DNA from: WSZJ01 sp964590435
Lineage (GTDB): Bacteria > Planctomycetota > MHYJ01 > WSZJ01
Assembly (NCBI GenBank): GCA_964590435.1
Contig: CAZPWT010000049.1
Span: 62,001 to 126,000 of the forward strand
Direction: 5' to 3'
DNA length: 64,000 nt
The notes under the pieces are model-generated. The model was not told where the DNA came from. It saw nothing but the letters and a program-made list of their open reading frames with translations, and searched no databases. Position numbers and translations under genes: made by a program. Positions 19,001 to 28,500 of the stretch are shown piece after piece (positions within the stretch are counted from its first letter, which is position 1; the number at the start of each line of letters is the position of its first letter).

Positions 19001-22000
19001 CCCAGCGGAGCTTCGCGAACTCGCGCTTCTCGCCGTACCACTCCTTGAGCGCCCCCTCGAGCGCGTCGCCCCGGTCCAGCGCGGTGAGCAGGTCGAACTT
19101 CGCCGCCCGCCACTCCAGGAGCTCGCTGTTCGCCGCGATCGCGCCGTCGAGCGTCGCCAGCACCGCCGGGTCCACCGGCGCCCCCGGCTCGCCCGCCAGC
19201 TTCACCGCCAGCCACCCCAGCGTGGCCACGCACCGCTCCGCCAGGATCCGCTCCCGCATCGTCACGTCCTCGATCTTCTTCTTCGCCGTCGCTTCCATCA
19301 CCGACGCCAGAAGCGCGCGCACCTCCGTCTCCACCGCCTGGAGGTCGCTGCCGACCTTCACCCGGTAGTACGCCCGTTCGATCCCGATCCACGGGCGAAG
19401 GGCCTCGAACTCGGCGCGCTTCTCCAGGTCGGCCAGCGTCGCGACCGCCTGCGTCCGCGCTTCCTTCAGCGCCGCGGCCCGCGCTTCCTTCACCTTGCGC
19501 CGCGGCATTTCGTTCACGCCGGGGAGGGCGGCGACGGTGGCGTCGGCGCGGGACTCGGTCATCCAGTTCGTCAGGAGGTTGAGGGCGGTGATGCGGATCG
19601 CGAGGACGAGCTCGTCTTCCTTGGGCGCGCCCGGGGCGACGGAGAGCTGCGGCAGGAGCGCCACCAGCTCGGCCTGGAATTCCGCCTTCCACGGCTCGGA
19701 CAGGAGGGCATTGAAGAGGTTCTCGCGGGCCGAGGCGATATCGGCGGGGGTCTTGGCGTCCTCGAGCGTCTTGCGGAGGCAGCGGAGGCGAAGTTCGCTG
19801 CGGCCGTAGCCGAGGATGACCTGGGAGAGCGACTGCTTGTCCTGCGGCGTCGTCGCGGCGAGCCAGCGCTCGTACACGGCGTCGAAGATCTTCTGCCAGC
19901 CGGCCTCGCCCTCGTCGGTGACGAACCCGTACGGCTTGAGCCAGCCGGTGAACTCGGCGACCTTCGTAGCGGGGAGCGTCGCGGTCTGCGTCTTGAGGCG
20001 CTCATAGAGAGTCTTGCGGACGGCGCGCGCCTCGTCGGTCGCGAGGAAGTTGCTGTACTGGAGGACCTGGCCGGCGAGGTACGAAGCGGTCTTGTGGTCG
20101 GCGAAGTACAGAACCGTCTCGGCGAGCTTCGCGGACATGCGCTCGTCGAACCGGTTGTTCCAGAGGTTGTACCCCTGGCCCATCGCGTGCCGGATCGCCG
20201 CGGTGATGCGGGCGACCTCGCCGGGCTCGAGCTTTTCCTTGCGATACGCCGAGAGCCATTCCTCCATCAGCTTGCTCGCGCGCGGCTCGCGGTCGAGCAT
20301 GATCAGCGACGAGAGGTACATGTCCCACATCTGCTGGGCGACCTTGCCGGGGTGAGCCTGCTCCCAGGCGTCGACGTGCGAGACGAAGCTGTCGAGGCGG
20401 TACGCATTGAAGAGCAGCCAGCCGCCGGTGGAGCGGAACTGCTCAAGTTCGTAGTCCTGCCACGGGCCGTTCTTCGCCTCGGCCTCCGCGAGGAACGCCA
20501 TCGCGGCGTCGGTCTCGCCGCGGCTCGCCAGCGTCTGTGCGTAACCGATCTGCAGGTCCGTGTAGAACGGGTACTTCTGCGCGAGCGCCTTCTGCGCCAC
20601 GACGAATTCCTCAGGCTTCCCCATGTTCTGCAGCGCGTAGAGGGCCTGGCGGTCCCATGCCAGCAGCGGCTCGAAGATCTCCTTCTGCCGCTCGCAGACG
20701 GGTTTCACCGCCGTGAGCAGCTCCATCTTCTCGTTCCCCTGGTTCAGCCAGCCCGAGTAGTTGAGGATCTGCCAGCTCGCCGCGAAATCGGCGTCGCGCG
20801 GCGTCGCGGCGAGGGCGGCGACGGACTCCTTGAGAAGCGCCTTGAGTTCCTCGTTCTGGCGGCTCTGGCTGAGAAGCGCGAGCCGGATCGGCGTGAGCCC
20901 CATCTTTCCCTTCAGCCGTTCGGCGACCGCGGCCATCGCCGGCTTGGCATCCTCCCAATTCTGCCGCGCTGCCGTGGCGCAGAGGACCGCCCAGACGTCC
21001 TCGAGCGTCGCCTTGCCGTCCTTGAACGCCTGCTTGGCGTCCTCGAGTTTCTCCGGGGCCTTGCCGAGCAGGATCGCATCCTTCTTCCGCTCGAGGACCT
21101 TCGCGACGGCGGCCTCGAGGTCGGCCTTCGCCATCTCCTTCGCCTCGATCGCGGTCGTGGACGTCTCCTTGCCCGCCTTGTCCTTCGTCACGATCTTCGC
21201 GGGCCACCACGCGCCGCCCGCCTCGAAGAGCCCGCTGAACTCCGTCGTCGACACGACCTCCTTGTTCTGCACGCTGCGCACTTCGACCACGGCCGACTTC
21301 GCCGGGTCCACGATGACGACCGTCTTCGAGTCGGGCTGCGCGGGCCAGCTCAGCGTGAGCGCGATCCGCCCGTCGGCCAGCTTCTCCATCGCGACCTCGG
21401 CGCCGGAGTTCGCCGGGTACGCGTCCCCGAAGTACCAGCTGAACGGCGCGTCCCACGCCGCCGCGTCCCCTTCCTCCTTCGCCCGCGTCCGGCCGAGTAT
21501 CCACGCCGCCAGGAACGTCCCGCGCTCCTCGCCCGTGAACCACTGCACCTCGTAGTCGTTCCCCGCAACGTGCGTCCCGACCGTCAGCCACGTCGCCGCC
21601 GACAGCCAGCTCTCGTGAGTCCCGTAGTCCTGCTTCCGGTTCCGGGCGTCGGTCCCGGCGTACTTCACCGTGAAGTGCAGCCCTTTGTCCGACGCCGCGA
21701 TCCGGGCGCGCCGGTCAAGCGACTTCACCACGTCGAGGATCTCCTTCGGCCACGCCGGGTCCTGCACCGCCGCCCGCGGCCCGGGGACGGCAGGGAAGAG
21801 CGCGTTGAGGTAGTCGTACGGACCGTTGGGGATTCCCTTCCGCGCGTAGTCGCGGCGTTCCCCCGGGCCGTACAGGTAGCCGGCCTTGCCTGCCTGCGCC
21901 TGCTGGCGCCCCAGCCGGCTCCGCAGGGCATTGCTCTTGGATCCGACCCGGCTTGCAAAGTCAGCCTTCGAGTCTTCGGACTTCTTCATCTTCTCCATCG

Positions 22001-24665
22001 ACGGCGCAGGGCTCTTCGCCGTGTCCACGGACTTCTCCGCCGCCTCGAGGTCGTCTTCGTCCGCGAGCATCGGCTCGTCGCTCGCGTCCGCCGGCCCGTT
22101 ATCGCTTTCGTTGTGGTCGGCCTCCGAGAGGCTCTCCTTGCTCTCGAGCACCTTGTCCGCATATTCCTCGCGGTCCTTCCACCGCCCGGCCCCGCGGGTC
22201 TCGCCTCCCAGCGCGTCGTAGACCCCGCCGGCCAGTTCCCACTCCGGCTCCGGCTCGCCCAGAAGGAAGCTCGTCTTCTCCCGGTCCATCCCGGCCAACC
22301 GGTTCAGCACCGCCTCCCGCAGCCTCAGCCGCCACGTCTTCGCCGCCGCCATCTGCTGCCGCACCAGGTCGTAGTTCGCGTTGTCACGCCCTTCCGCGAA
22401 GAACTCCTCGCCGTCCCTCATCCGCATCGTCTTCTTCACCTGGAACCGTTCGCGGTCTGCGTCGCTCTCCAGCACCAGGAACGACGTGTACGGCGTGATG
22501 ATCTGGTAGTCCTCCGACAGCGCAATGATCCGTTCCTTCACTTGCGCCGTCGCCCCCTGCCCCAGCAGGTAATCGAGGTGATGCCGCGCCCACAGCCGCG
22601 GGATGAACGAATTCCCCGCCTCGCCCCCCGGCAGCTTCACGTCGCTCGAGTACTCCACCGGCTTCCCGTCCACCACCCCCGACACCGTCACGCTTCCCGC
22701 CGTGTCCCCGCCCGCAGGGTTGTATCGCCCGATCACGATCTGCTGCGAGCCGGCCGGCAAGTTGGGAAGCGGCTCCGGGTACACCGCGGCCGCCGCGATC
22801 CCCTTGAACTTCACTTTCAGGTTCTTCACCGCCGGCGTCGTGATCTCGCGCAGCAGCTGGAACGCCGCCTGCGCCGGGTCCGTCCCGCCGCCGATTTCGC
22901 GCGAAGAGCCGCCGCCGAGCGACGCCATCGCGCGGAACACGACGCTCTCGAAGGAGCTGCCCGCGGCGACCGCGTGGAACGTGCCGTTGCCGCCGTACAT
23001 CTTCTGCAGCCGCTGGCTGAACGCCACCGGGTCCGCGTCCCCCGACGTCGGCAGCCCGTCGCCGACGTACACCACCTGCCCGTCCGCCGGGACGCGCTTC
23101 ACTACCTCGCCGAACGTCTTGTCCAGGTCCGACCACCCGAGCGGCACGCGCTTTTCCACGAACTCCAGCGCCGCCGAGCGGTTGGCCGCCGTGTTCTCGG
23201 CGACGTCGTTCCAGGCCCAGCGCGTCTCGACGTCGCTGGTGACCACGTTGAACCGATCTTTTTCGCCGAGCGAGCCGAGCAGCGCCTCGACGAACGCGAT
23301 CTGCGTGTCGCGCTGCGCGCCGAGCATCGAGCCGGAGGTGTCCACGACGACGATGACGTTGAGCGGCTTGCCGCTCGCCACGACCGGGCGGCTTTCCTTC
23401 TCGCCCGTCCCCGGCGCTTCCAGCATCAGCATGAAATACCCGTCGTTGCCGCGGCGGTGCGGGATGAGCGTGATCGGGTTGCCGGACGGTTTCGTGCCGA
23501 TGCGCAGCTCGAAGTCGCGCGACGGCGTGCACTCCTCCTCGTCGTACTCGACGCTCGCGGAATGGTCGGCGCGGCGGACGCGGCAGGTGTGCGACGGCGA
23601 CTCGACGGACGCCAGCGTTTCCTCCGAGTTGATCTTCACCTCGATCTTGAGCTGCTTGAGCGGGTGCTGGCGCAGCATCTCGCTCTGCAGGGCGTAGTTG
23701 TAGCGGTACGTCGAGCCGACCTTCGGCAGCACCTGCGTGTACGTGATCCGGATGCGCTTCTCGGCCCCGATCGGGTAGACGCGCGCCTTGAAGATGTTCC
23801 CGCCGGTCCATTCGAGCAGGCCGGGGTCGCGCTTCTCGCGCAGGATCGTCTCGTAGATCTCGCGGGCGCGTTCCTTCTCAACGATCTCGCCGTGCACGTA
23901 CTCGTTGCCGATCCACATGCCGAAGCCTGAGATCGACGCGTCCTGCGGGAGAGGGAAGTAGAAGACGCCCTCGAGGACGCTGGACGTGTGGTTGACGAAC
24001 GATTCTTCGATGTCCGTGCGCGCGATCTGGTCGCGGATGTCGACGATGACCTTGTGGTAGCCCATCGTCAGCGGCACGTTCCGGCCATCCACGTTTGCAA
24101 GAAGCGAGCCGAGGGCCTCCGTCGAGGCGTTGTTCTTGTAGCCGGAGAGCCACTTCGGGTCCGTGTCGAGCGCGGTGAGCTTGCCGTCGCGCGCGCGCAC
24201 GACCTTGCGTCCCGTCGCGGCGATCGAGCCGCCGCCCGGGCCCTGCACGTTGACCGTCACCTTGTCCGGCGCCGCCACCTCGACTTCGCCCGCGTTGACC
24301 TTGATCGATGCCCCGTCCGTCAACTCCACCAACGTGTCCGGCCCCAGGATCAGCACCGCGCCGCTCTTCAGCTTCACCTGCAGCGCATTCGCCCCCCGCG
24401 CCCCCGTCTTCACCCAGTCCCCGGGCATCAGCGGCATATTCTCTTCCGCCACCGCCCACCGGTCGCCCAGGATCGGCTTCAGCACCGCGTTCCCTTCGCG
24501 ATCCACGACCTTCCCGAGCGAAGTGTCCTCGGAGAGCGGCTGGCGCTCGTCGCCGGGATCGGCGGGGGCCGGGAGGCAGAAGGTGGCGACGAGCGAGGCG
24601 ATCGACAGGAACAGCGCGCCAAGGAACAGGTTGCGGCGCGACAGCAGGGAAGAGGTCAGGGTCAA
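16068..24665 (-). CDS. Giant exported FecR-like / VIT / VWA / TPR protein
   Basis: About 2865 residues. An N-terminal signal or anchor helix (NLFLGALFLSIASLVATF) comes first, followed by a FecR-like region around 50-170. A VIT (vault/inter-alpha-trypsin) domain spans about 200-340, and a von Willebrand A domain with an intact MIDAS start (VVVDTSGSM) lies near 440-620. A charged low-complexity stretch follows, and the C-terminal half is mostly helical TPR-like repeats. VIT plus VWA suggests a metal-dependent adhesion or scaffold role at the cell surface or periplasm; the partner is unknown. I prefer the TTG at 24665 because GGAAGG lies 6 bases upstream and the signal peptide follows; an ATG at 24695 adds ten residues. 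It stands alone, with its own candidate promoter. Confidence 0.85.
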   Translation of the reverse strand: MTLTSSLLSRRNLFLGALFLSIASLVATFCLPAPADPGDERQPLSEDTSLGKVVDREGNAVLKPILGDRWAVAEENMPLMPGDWVKTGARGANALQVKLKSGAVLILGPDTLVELTDGASIKVNAGEVEVAAPDKVTVNVQGPGGGSIAATGRKVVRARDGKLTALDTDPKWLSGYKNNASTEALGSLLANVDGRNVPLTMGYHKVIVDIRDQIARTDIEESFVNHTSSVLEGVFYFPLPQDASISGFGMWIGNEYVHGEIVEKERAREIYETILREKRDPGLLEWTGGNIFKARVYPIGAEKRIRITYTQVLPKVGSTYRYNYALQSEMLRQHPLKQLKIEVKINSEETLASVESPSHTCRVRRADHSASVEYDEEECTPSRDFELRIGTKPSGNPITLIPHRRGNDGYFMLMLEAPGTGEKESRPVVASGKPLNVIVVVDTSGSMLGAQRDTQIAFVEALLGSLGEKDRFNVVTSDVETRWAWNDVAENTAANRSAALEFVEKRVPLGWSDLDKTFGEVVKRVPADGQVVYVGDGLPTSGDADPVAFSQRLQKMYGGNGTFHAVAAGSSFESVVFRAMASLGGGSSREIGGGTDPAQAAFQLLREITTPAVKNLKVKFKGIAAAAVYPEPLPNLPAGSQQIVIGRYNPAGGDTAGSVTVSGVVDGKPVEYSSDVKLPGGEAGNSFIPRLWARHHLDYLLGQGATAQVKERIIALSEDYQIITPYTSFLVLESDADRERFQVKKTMRMRDGEEFFAEGRDNANYDLVRQQMAAAKTWRLRLREAVLNRLAGMDREKTSFLLGEPEPEWELAGGVYDALGGETRGAGRWKDREEYADKVLESKESLSEADHNESDNGPADASDEPMLADEDDLEAAEKSVDTAKSPAPSMEKMKKSEDSKADFASRVGSKSNALRSRLGRQQAQAGKAGYLYGPGERRDYARKGIPNGPYDYLNALFPAVPGPRAAVQDPAWPKEILDVVKSLDRRARIAASDKGLHFTVKYAGTDARNRKQDYGTHESWLSAATWLTVGTHVAGNDYEVQWFTGEERGTFLAAWILGRTRAKEEGDAAAWDAPFSWYFGDAYPANSGAEVAMEKLADGRIALTLSWPAQPDSKTVVIVDPAKSAVVEVRSVQNKEVVSTTEFSGLFEAGGAWWPAKIVTKDKAGKETSTTAIEAKEMAKADLEAAVAKVLERKKDAILLGKAPEKLEDAKQAFKDGKATLEDVWAVLCATAARQNWEDAKPAMAAVAERLKGKMGLTPIRLALLSQSRQNEELKALLKESVAALAATPRDADFAASWQILNYSGWLNQGNEKMELLTAVKPVCERQKEIFEPLLAWDRQALYALQNMGKPEEFVVAQKALAQKYPFYTDLQIGYAQTLASRGETDAAMAFLAEAEAKNGPWQDYELEQFRSTGGWLLFNAYRLDSFVSHVDAWEQAHPGKVAQQMWDMYLSSLIMLDREPRASKLMEEWLSAYRKEKLEPGEVARITAAIRHAMGQGYNLWNNRFDERMSAKLAETVLYFADHKTASYLAGQVLQYSNFLATDEARAVRKTLYERLKTQTATLPATKVAEFTGWLKPYGFVTDEGEAGWQKIFDAVYERWLAATTPQDKQSLSQVILGYGRSELRLRCLRKTLEDAKTPADIASARENLFNALLSEPWKAEFQAELVALLPQLSVAPGAPKEDELVLAIRITALNLLTNWMTESRADATVAALPGVNEMPRRKVKEARAAALKEARTQAVATLADLEKRAEFEALRPWIGIERAYYRVKVGSDLQAVETEVRALLASVMEATAKKKIEDVTMRERILAERCVATLGWLAVKLAGEPGAPVDPAVLATLDGAIAANSELLEWRAAKFDLLTALDRGDALEGALKEWYGEKREFAKLRWGKDLATVQAERGRVKDAAAVYEELRALGELSPEDLKRLSDWYIVLDAKDKSRETRILSWEARNEWETYNWLQSQVYRYQRSGDDVPSEMDAEVPIAFVALFRKAQNPANYAWTIQQFYGATRDFRLLECIPEAVIGQSSQQIYPFLDALRSVTGTMQEEATLDRLTKHLQAQYGKSNHDVNRRALRLLEFMVEHRAAEQSNGAGPHADAALAALKEAFKLSWADGEPQMMAAFLANQGGLKPASLADEQLRQLGVLYGGAKPGTEVRFAIGGSFATAQWANGRRQEALVTLGGALAEVRAANNGQLPPSANSPLATYASWHQSVGDYRAAEKVWLDELALKQNDQQEQWMKEMLFNLYHAALSQKAEVSLGKGRELYAAVFKKLVEEMQANSNENHLSNLVGTLGTIWLTCHRDLHFKAIGDDVTRFAYELLPPMLAQYNGRNSGNAINTVADRLREIVSPVSALEFLVIRAETEPGWLRLQYQGFWNQHGHLVSRCRAEAGALPAELSKRLLALVLRELREDMRSMSARNRSMYSVGSSEFWAEKKDDFAKAAHEVLAQYERSESRVTYIAQYLYHDLRLYSDAIDALFAAHRLKILGLDGRCLLCTYLHEQNRHAESIPLLVPMIEQAPDQLAYRVLLMVAYFKTGNEPKLLETLAQADAHFHKDGRWNEGAAATLGNACVQTKLFKQCIAYYDEAIALHVKSAPNRGVGDGTLSQYYRFEANAWSGLGNTDKAVDASAGAIVSWGRHIDGRRDELNVLVQILREAKDLDAYVKRLDAEVKESGLENPVIRKAIGQVYFEKSQWEMAATQLQAAVEVQPNDVDTHRMLVDAWDRMGAHDRATAQLLESAKLTGHSVELYKDLGKRWLEMKQPENAERAFTNLVEMMPQESESHQALAAVRREQSRWAEEALQWRHVIRIRTREPGGYLGLAQALISGGEKEEARAVLEKAVATDWPARFDNERNKAREMLQQLGK

Positions 24666-24722
24666 GGGGCACCTTCCGAGTGGGGAACGGGACATGGCGG
24701 GTGGACGGAGTCCGTCGCGGGA

Positions 24723-24750
24723 TAAGACGCTTCCGGGCGGCGGATGTTCC
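24723..24750 (-). promoter_or_regulatory. ECF-sigma-like promoter for the giant VIT/VWA gene
   Basis: On the minus strand GGAAC (24750-24746) is followed after exactly 16 bases by CGTCTTA (24729-24723). This fits the common ECF-sigma pattern of GGAAC, 16-17 bases, CGTC. It lies about 60 bases before the TTG start at 24665. The gene has a FecR-like region, and FecR proteins often work with ECF sigma factors. The match is by eye and untested. Confidence 0.5.
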
Positions 24751-24775
24751 AGAAAATCCGGGTCGGTGGATCGAT

Positions 24776-25522
24776 CTACTTCGGCGCGGCCGCCCCGCCC
24801 GGACCGTGCATGTGCCCGTGTTCGCGGTTGATGATCGGGGCCTGGTACGGCTTTCCGTCCATGCGGATGGTGAAGCGGCTGGCGCCGCCCGGCGCGCGCT
24901 GGTTGAAATCGGCGCCTTCAAAGTCGAATCGGGACGCGACGCCGTCCTTCAGCCCGACGGCCTTGCCGTCCACCTGGACGAAGCCGTCCAGCGGGGTGTC
25001 GACGTTGAAGACGGGGGCGTCTGCGAGCGGCGCCGGGGTCTTTCCGTCGTCGCCGTAGGCCCAGATGGTGACCCGTCCCAGCTTCAGGTCGTGAACAAGC
25101 TCGAAGTACACCTTGGTCCCCGGGACGTCGATCCACTCGCCGCCGTGCGGGCCGCGATTCGCGGGAGGCTCCTTGGCAAGTTCGCCATCCCCGGCGGGAA
25201 GCACTTTGAATTCGAACTCGGTGGCCGTGCCGTCCTTCAGATTCAGCGCCCGGCCCCGCAGGGGTGTGGTCTCGCTCAGGGCCGGAATCGTCAACTCCGG
25301 CGCGTCCTGGAGCCCTTTCGGCGTCTTGCCGTCCTGTTCGAACGAGTACACAACGGCGCTCTTCTTGTCCTTCGCCACGACGCGCTCGAGTCGCGCGTCA
25401 ACGCCGGGAACTTCAACCCAAACGCCCCCCTTGTGCGGCGCCGCGGGTGCAGGGACAGGCTCTTCCGAAACCGCGGGCAGCAGCGCGGCGAGGCAGACCA
25501 GCACGGCCAGGGTCCTAGGCAT
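24776..25522 (-). CDS. Exported two-repeat protein of the metal-efflux operon
   Basis: 248 residues with a clear signal peptide (MPRTLAVLVCLAALLPAVS). The mature part holds two copies of one unit of about 90 residues. Each opens with PHKGGVW or PHGGEW plus VPG, then DGKTP, DAP and LKDG at matching spacing. The C-terminus is His/Met-rich (REHGHMHGPGG). The ATG at 25522 has GGGAG about 7 bases upstream and overlaps the end of the RND pump gene by 8 bases, so it is the third gene of that operon. The histidines and context suggest a periplasmic metal-binding or sensing accessory. I do not recognise a named family, and no catalytic motif is visible. Confidence 0.8.
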   Translation of the reverse strand: MPRTLAVLVCLAALLPAVSEEPVPAPAAPHKGGVWVEVPGVDARLERVVAKDKKSAVVYSFEQDGKTPKGLQDAPELTIPALSETTPLRGRALNLKDGTATEFEFKVLPAGDGELAKEPPANRGPHGGEWIDVPGTKVYFELVHDLKLGRVTIWAYGDDGKTPAPLADAPVFNVDTPLDGFVQVDGKAVGLKDGVASRFDFEGADFNQRAPGGASRFTIRMDGKPYQAPIINREHGHMHGPGGAAAPK

Positions 25523-28500
25523 GGGTGTCTCCCTTCGTGGGAATTGTAGCCGATCGGTTCTCCAGCGCTTCCCGGTACGCGGTGAGGGCGCCATCGGACT
25601 CGCGGGGACGCGAGGCGTGGCGTTCCGCGGCGGCGCGGCCGAAGAGCCAGAAGACGCCGGGGGTGAGGAGGAATTCGAGGATGGTGACGACGACGAGGCC
25701 GCCGAGGATGACGGTGGCGACGGGGTAGAGGAGTTCGCGGCCGGGGCGATCCGGCGAGAGGGCGAGCGGGACGAGCGCGATCCCGCTGCAGAGGGCGGTC
25801 ATGAGGACCGGGACCATGCGCTCCTGGCCCGCGCGGAGGATCAGGTCGCGGCCGAACGGCACGCCTTCCTCGCGCATGAGGTGGAGGTAGTGGTCGAGCA
25901 GCAGGATGGCATTGCGCGTCGCGATCCCGCCCAGCGAGATCAGGCCGACGAGCGTCGCGACGGACAGCACCTGCCTGGTGATCGCAACGGCCGCCGCCGC
26001 GCCGACGAAGGCCGCGGGGAGGCTTAGAAGCGCCTGGAGGGCGAGGTTTGCGGAGCGGAAGTGTGCGAAGAGGATCAGCGCCATCGTGGCGAGCGCGATG
26101 ACGCTGAAGACGGCGATGCGGCGCGAAGCGGCCTGCTGGGCCTCGAACTGTCCGCCGAGGCGGATGGAGTACCCGGGCCGGGCAGCGAGCTTCGCGCGGA
26201 TCGGGGCGAGCGCCTGTTCGACGTCCGCGACGACGTCGCCGAGGGGGCGGCCCGCGACGTTGTGCTGGACGACGATGCGGCGGACCCCGTCCTCGTGGAA
26301 GATCATGTTGGGCGCCTTCACCGGCCCGACGGAGGCGACGTCGCGGATCCGGAGCAAGGATCCGTCCGCGGCCCGCACGGGCAGGTCGCGAATCGTGTCG
26401 AGGTCGAGCCGGTCCGGCTCCCGGAGGCGCAGCGACACCGGGATTGAAGTGCCCGCCTCGACGAATCGGCCGATCTCTTCGCCTTCCAGCCCCATCTCCA
26501 CGTTCTCGAAAACGACCTCGGGGGCGATCCCCGCGTCGGCGCAGAGCGCGGCGTTGGGTTTCGCCCGCACCTCTTCCACCAGCACCTGTGGTTCCAGGAA
26601 CAGGTCCCGCACGCCGGGGATCGGCCGGAGAGCCGCCTCGACCTCCATCGCCGTCTTGCGCAGCACTTCCAGGTCGGGTCCGTAGACCTTCACGGCCACC
26701 TGCGCGTTGACTCCCGAGAGCAGGTGGCTCAGCAGGTGCGCGAGCGGCTGCTCCACCGACACGTTCGGTCCCGGAAGCTCCTCGGCCACCCGCTTCCGGA
26801 TTTCCTCGATGATCTCTTCGCGCTTCCTCCCCGAATCCGGATCGAAGGTCACGACCACCTCGGTCACGTTCACGCCGTCCACGTGCTCGTCGCCGTCGGC
26901 GCGCCCGGTTCTCCGGCCGACCGCCTTGACGCCGCGCACCTGCGACAGGATCGCGTCGAGCTTCTGACCGTACCCGTCGGAGATCGCGAGCGTCGCGTCC
27001 GGCGGCAGCACCATGTTGACCTGCGCGGAGCCCTCGTTGAAGGCAGGGAGGAACTGGCGGCCCCGCGTCCAGAGGAACACGGCGGAGATGAGTGTCAGGC
27101 TGGCCAGGACTGCCCCGACCCGCAGCCCCTGGGCCATCCCCAGCCGGATCATCGCGGCGGCTACCGGCTTCAGGTGCCGCACCAGCCACGGATCGGACAG
27201 GTGGCTCGCGGCAAACGAGCCCTTCAGCAAGTGCCAGCACAGCACCGGCGTCACCGTGAGCGAAACCACCAGCGACGCCAGCGTGCTGATGATGTAGGCG
27301 AGCCCGATGGGCGTGAACAGCCGCCCTTCCATGCCCGTCAGGAAGAACAGCGGGACGTACACGACCACGACGAGCATCGTGCCGATGAAGATCGGGTTGC
27401 GGACTTCGCACGAAGCGCGGAAGACGACCCAGATCGCCGTCGCCGGCTGCGCGGAGGCCGCGTTCAGCCGCATGCGGCGGAAGACGTTTTCCACGTCGAC
27501 CACGGCGTCGTCCACGAGCGCGCCGATGGCGACGGCGAGGCCCCCGAGCGTCATCGTGTTGATCGTCATGCCGAAGCCGCGGAAGACGAGCGCCGTCACC
27601 GCGACGGAAAGCGGGATCGCGCTCAGCGTGATGAGCGTCGTCCGGAAATTCGCGAGGAACAGGAACAGCACGACCATCACCAGGATCGCGCCGTCGCGCA
27701 ACGCGCTCTCGATGTTGGCGATCGACCGCTCGATGAACACCGACTGCCGGAACAGGTCCGGGACGATCCGGACGTCGGCGAACTCCGCCTTGAGGCTCTC
27801 GCCCAGTCCGGCGAGCTCGCGCTCGACGCGCTTCGTCAGGTCGACCGTGTCCACTCCCGGATGCTTGAAGACGACCATCACTACGCCGGGCCTGCCGTTC
27901 ACCCCGGCCTCGCCGAGCCGGACCGGCGAGGGCCCCGCCCCGACCGTCGCCACGTCGCCGACCCGCTTGCCTCCCGGCAGCAGCGCCTCAGCGCCGCCCC
28001 CGCGGATCGCCGTCTCCACCTCCGCCAGCGTCACCCCGTGCTCGCGCAGCCGCGCCGCTTCCACCGTGACGTTGAGCTGCCTCGAAGCGCCGCCGATGGC
28101 GAGCACCTGCGCGACGCCGGGCAGCCCGCGGAGCCGCGGGAGGATCTTCGCGTCGGCGATTTCCCGGAGGGCCTCGGGGGTGCGCGCGCCGGAAGGGCTT
28201 TCGATGCCGATGAATTGCACCTGGCCCATGATGCTCGCTTCGGGAGCCATCTGGAGCTGGATCCCGGGCGGGAGTCCGGCCCGTGCCAGGGCGAGTTGCT
28301 CCTGCACGTGACGCCGATTTGCGGCCGCGCTCGAGTTCCAGTCGAATTCCGCGAAGACCACCAGGAACCCGCGCCCCGAAGTCGAGCGCAGCCGCGCCAA
28401 TCCCGGCAGCCCGCGCAGTTGCTTCTCCACCGGCTCCGCGATCCTGCGCTCGACCTCCTCCGCCGACATGCCGTGCGCCTCGGCGAGCACCGTCACCACC

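Noticed and set aside
20094..23930. A 1278-codon plus-strand open frame opposite the giant VIT/VWA gene, with other long antisense frames elsewhere
   Set aside because: Composition is dominated by Arg/His/Leu and lacks domains or a signal; the minus strand codes for a protein with clear VIT and VWA motifs. High GC leaves long shadow frames.
24702..24716. GACGGAGTCCGTC palindrome, also present at about 34758
   Set aside because: Two short copies only, with a one-base centre that cannot form a loop; no family of repeats or link between the sites.
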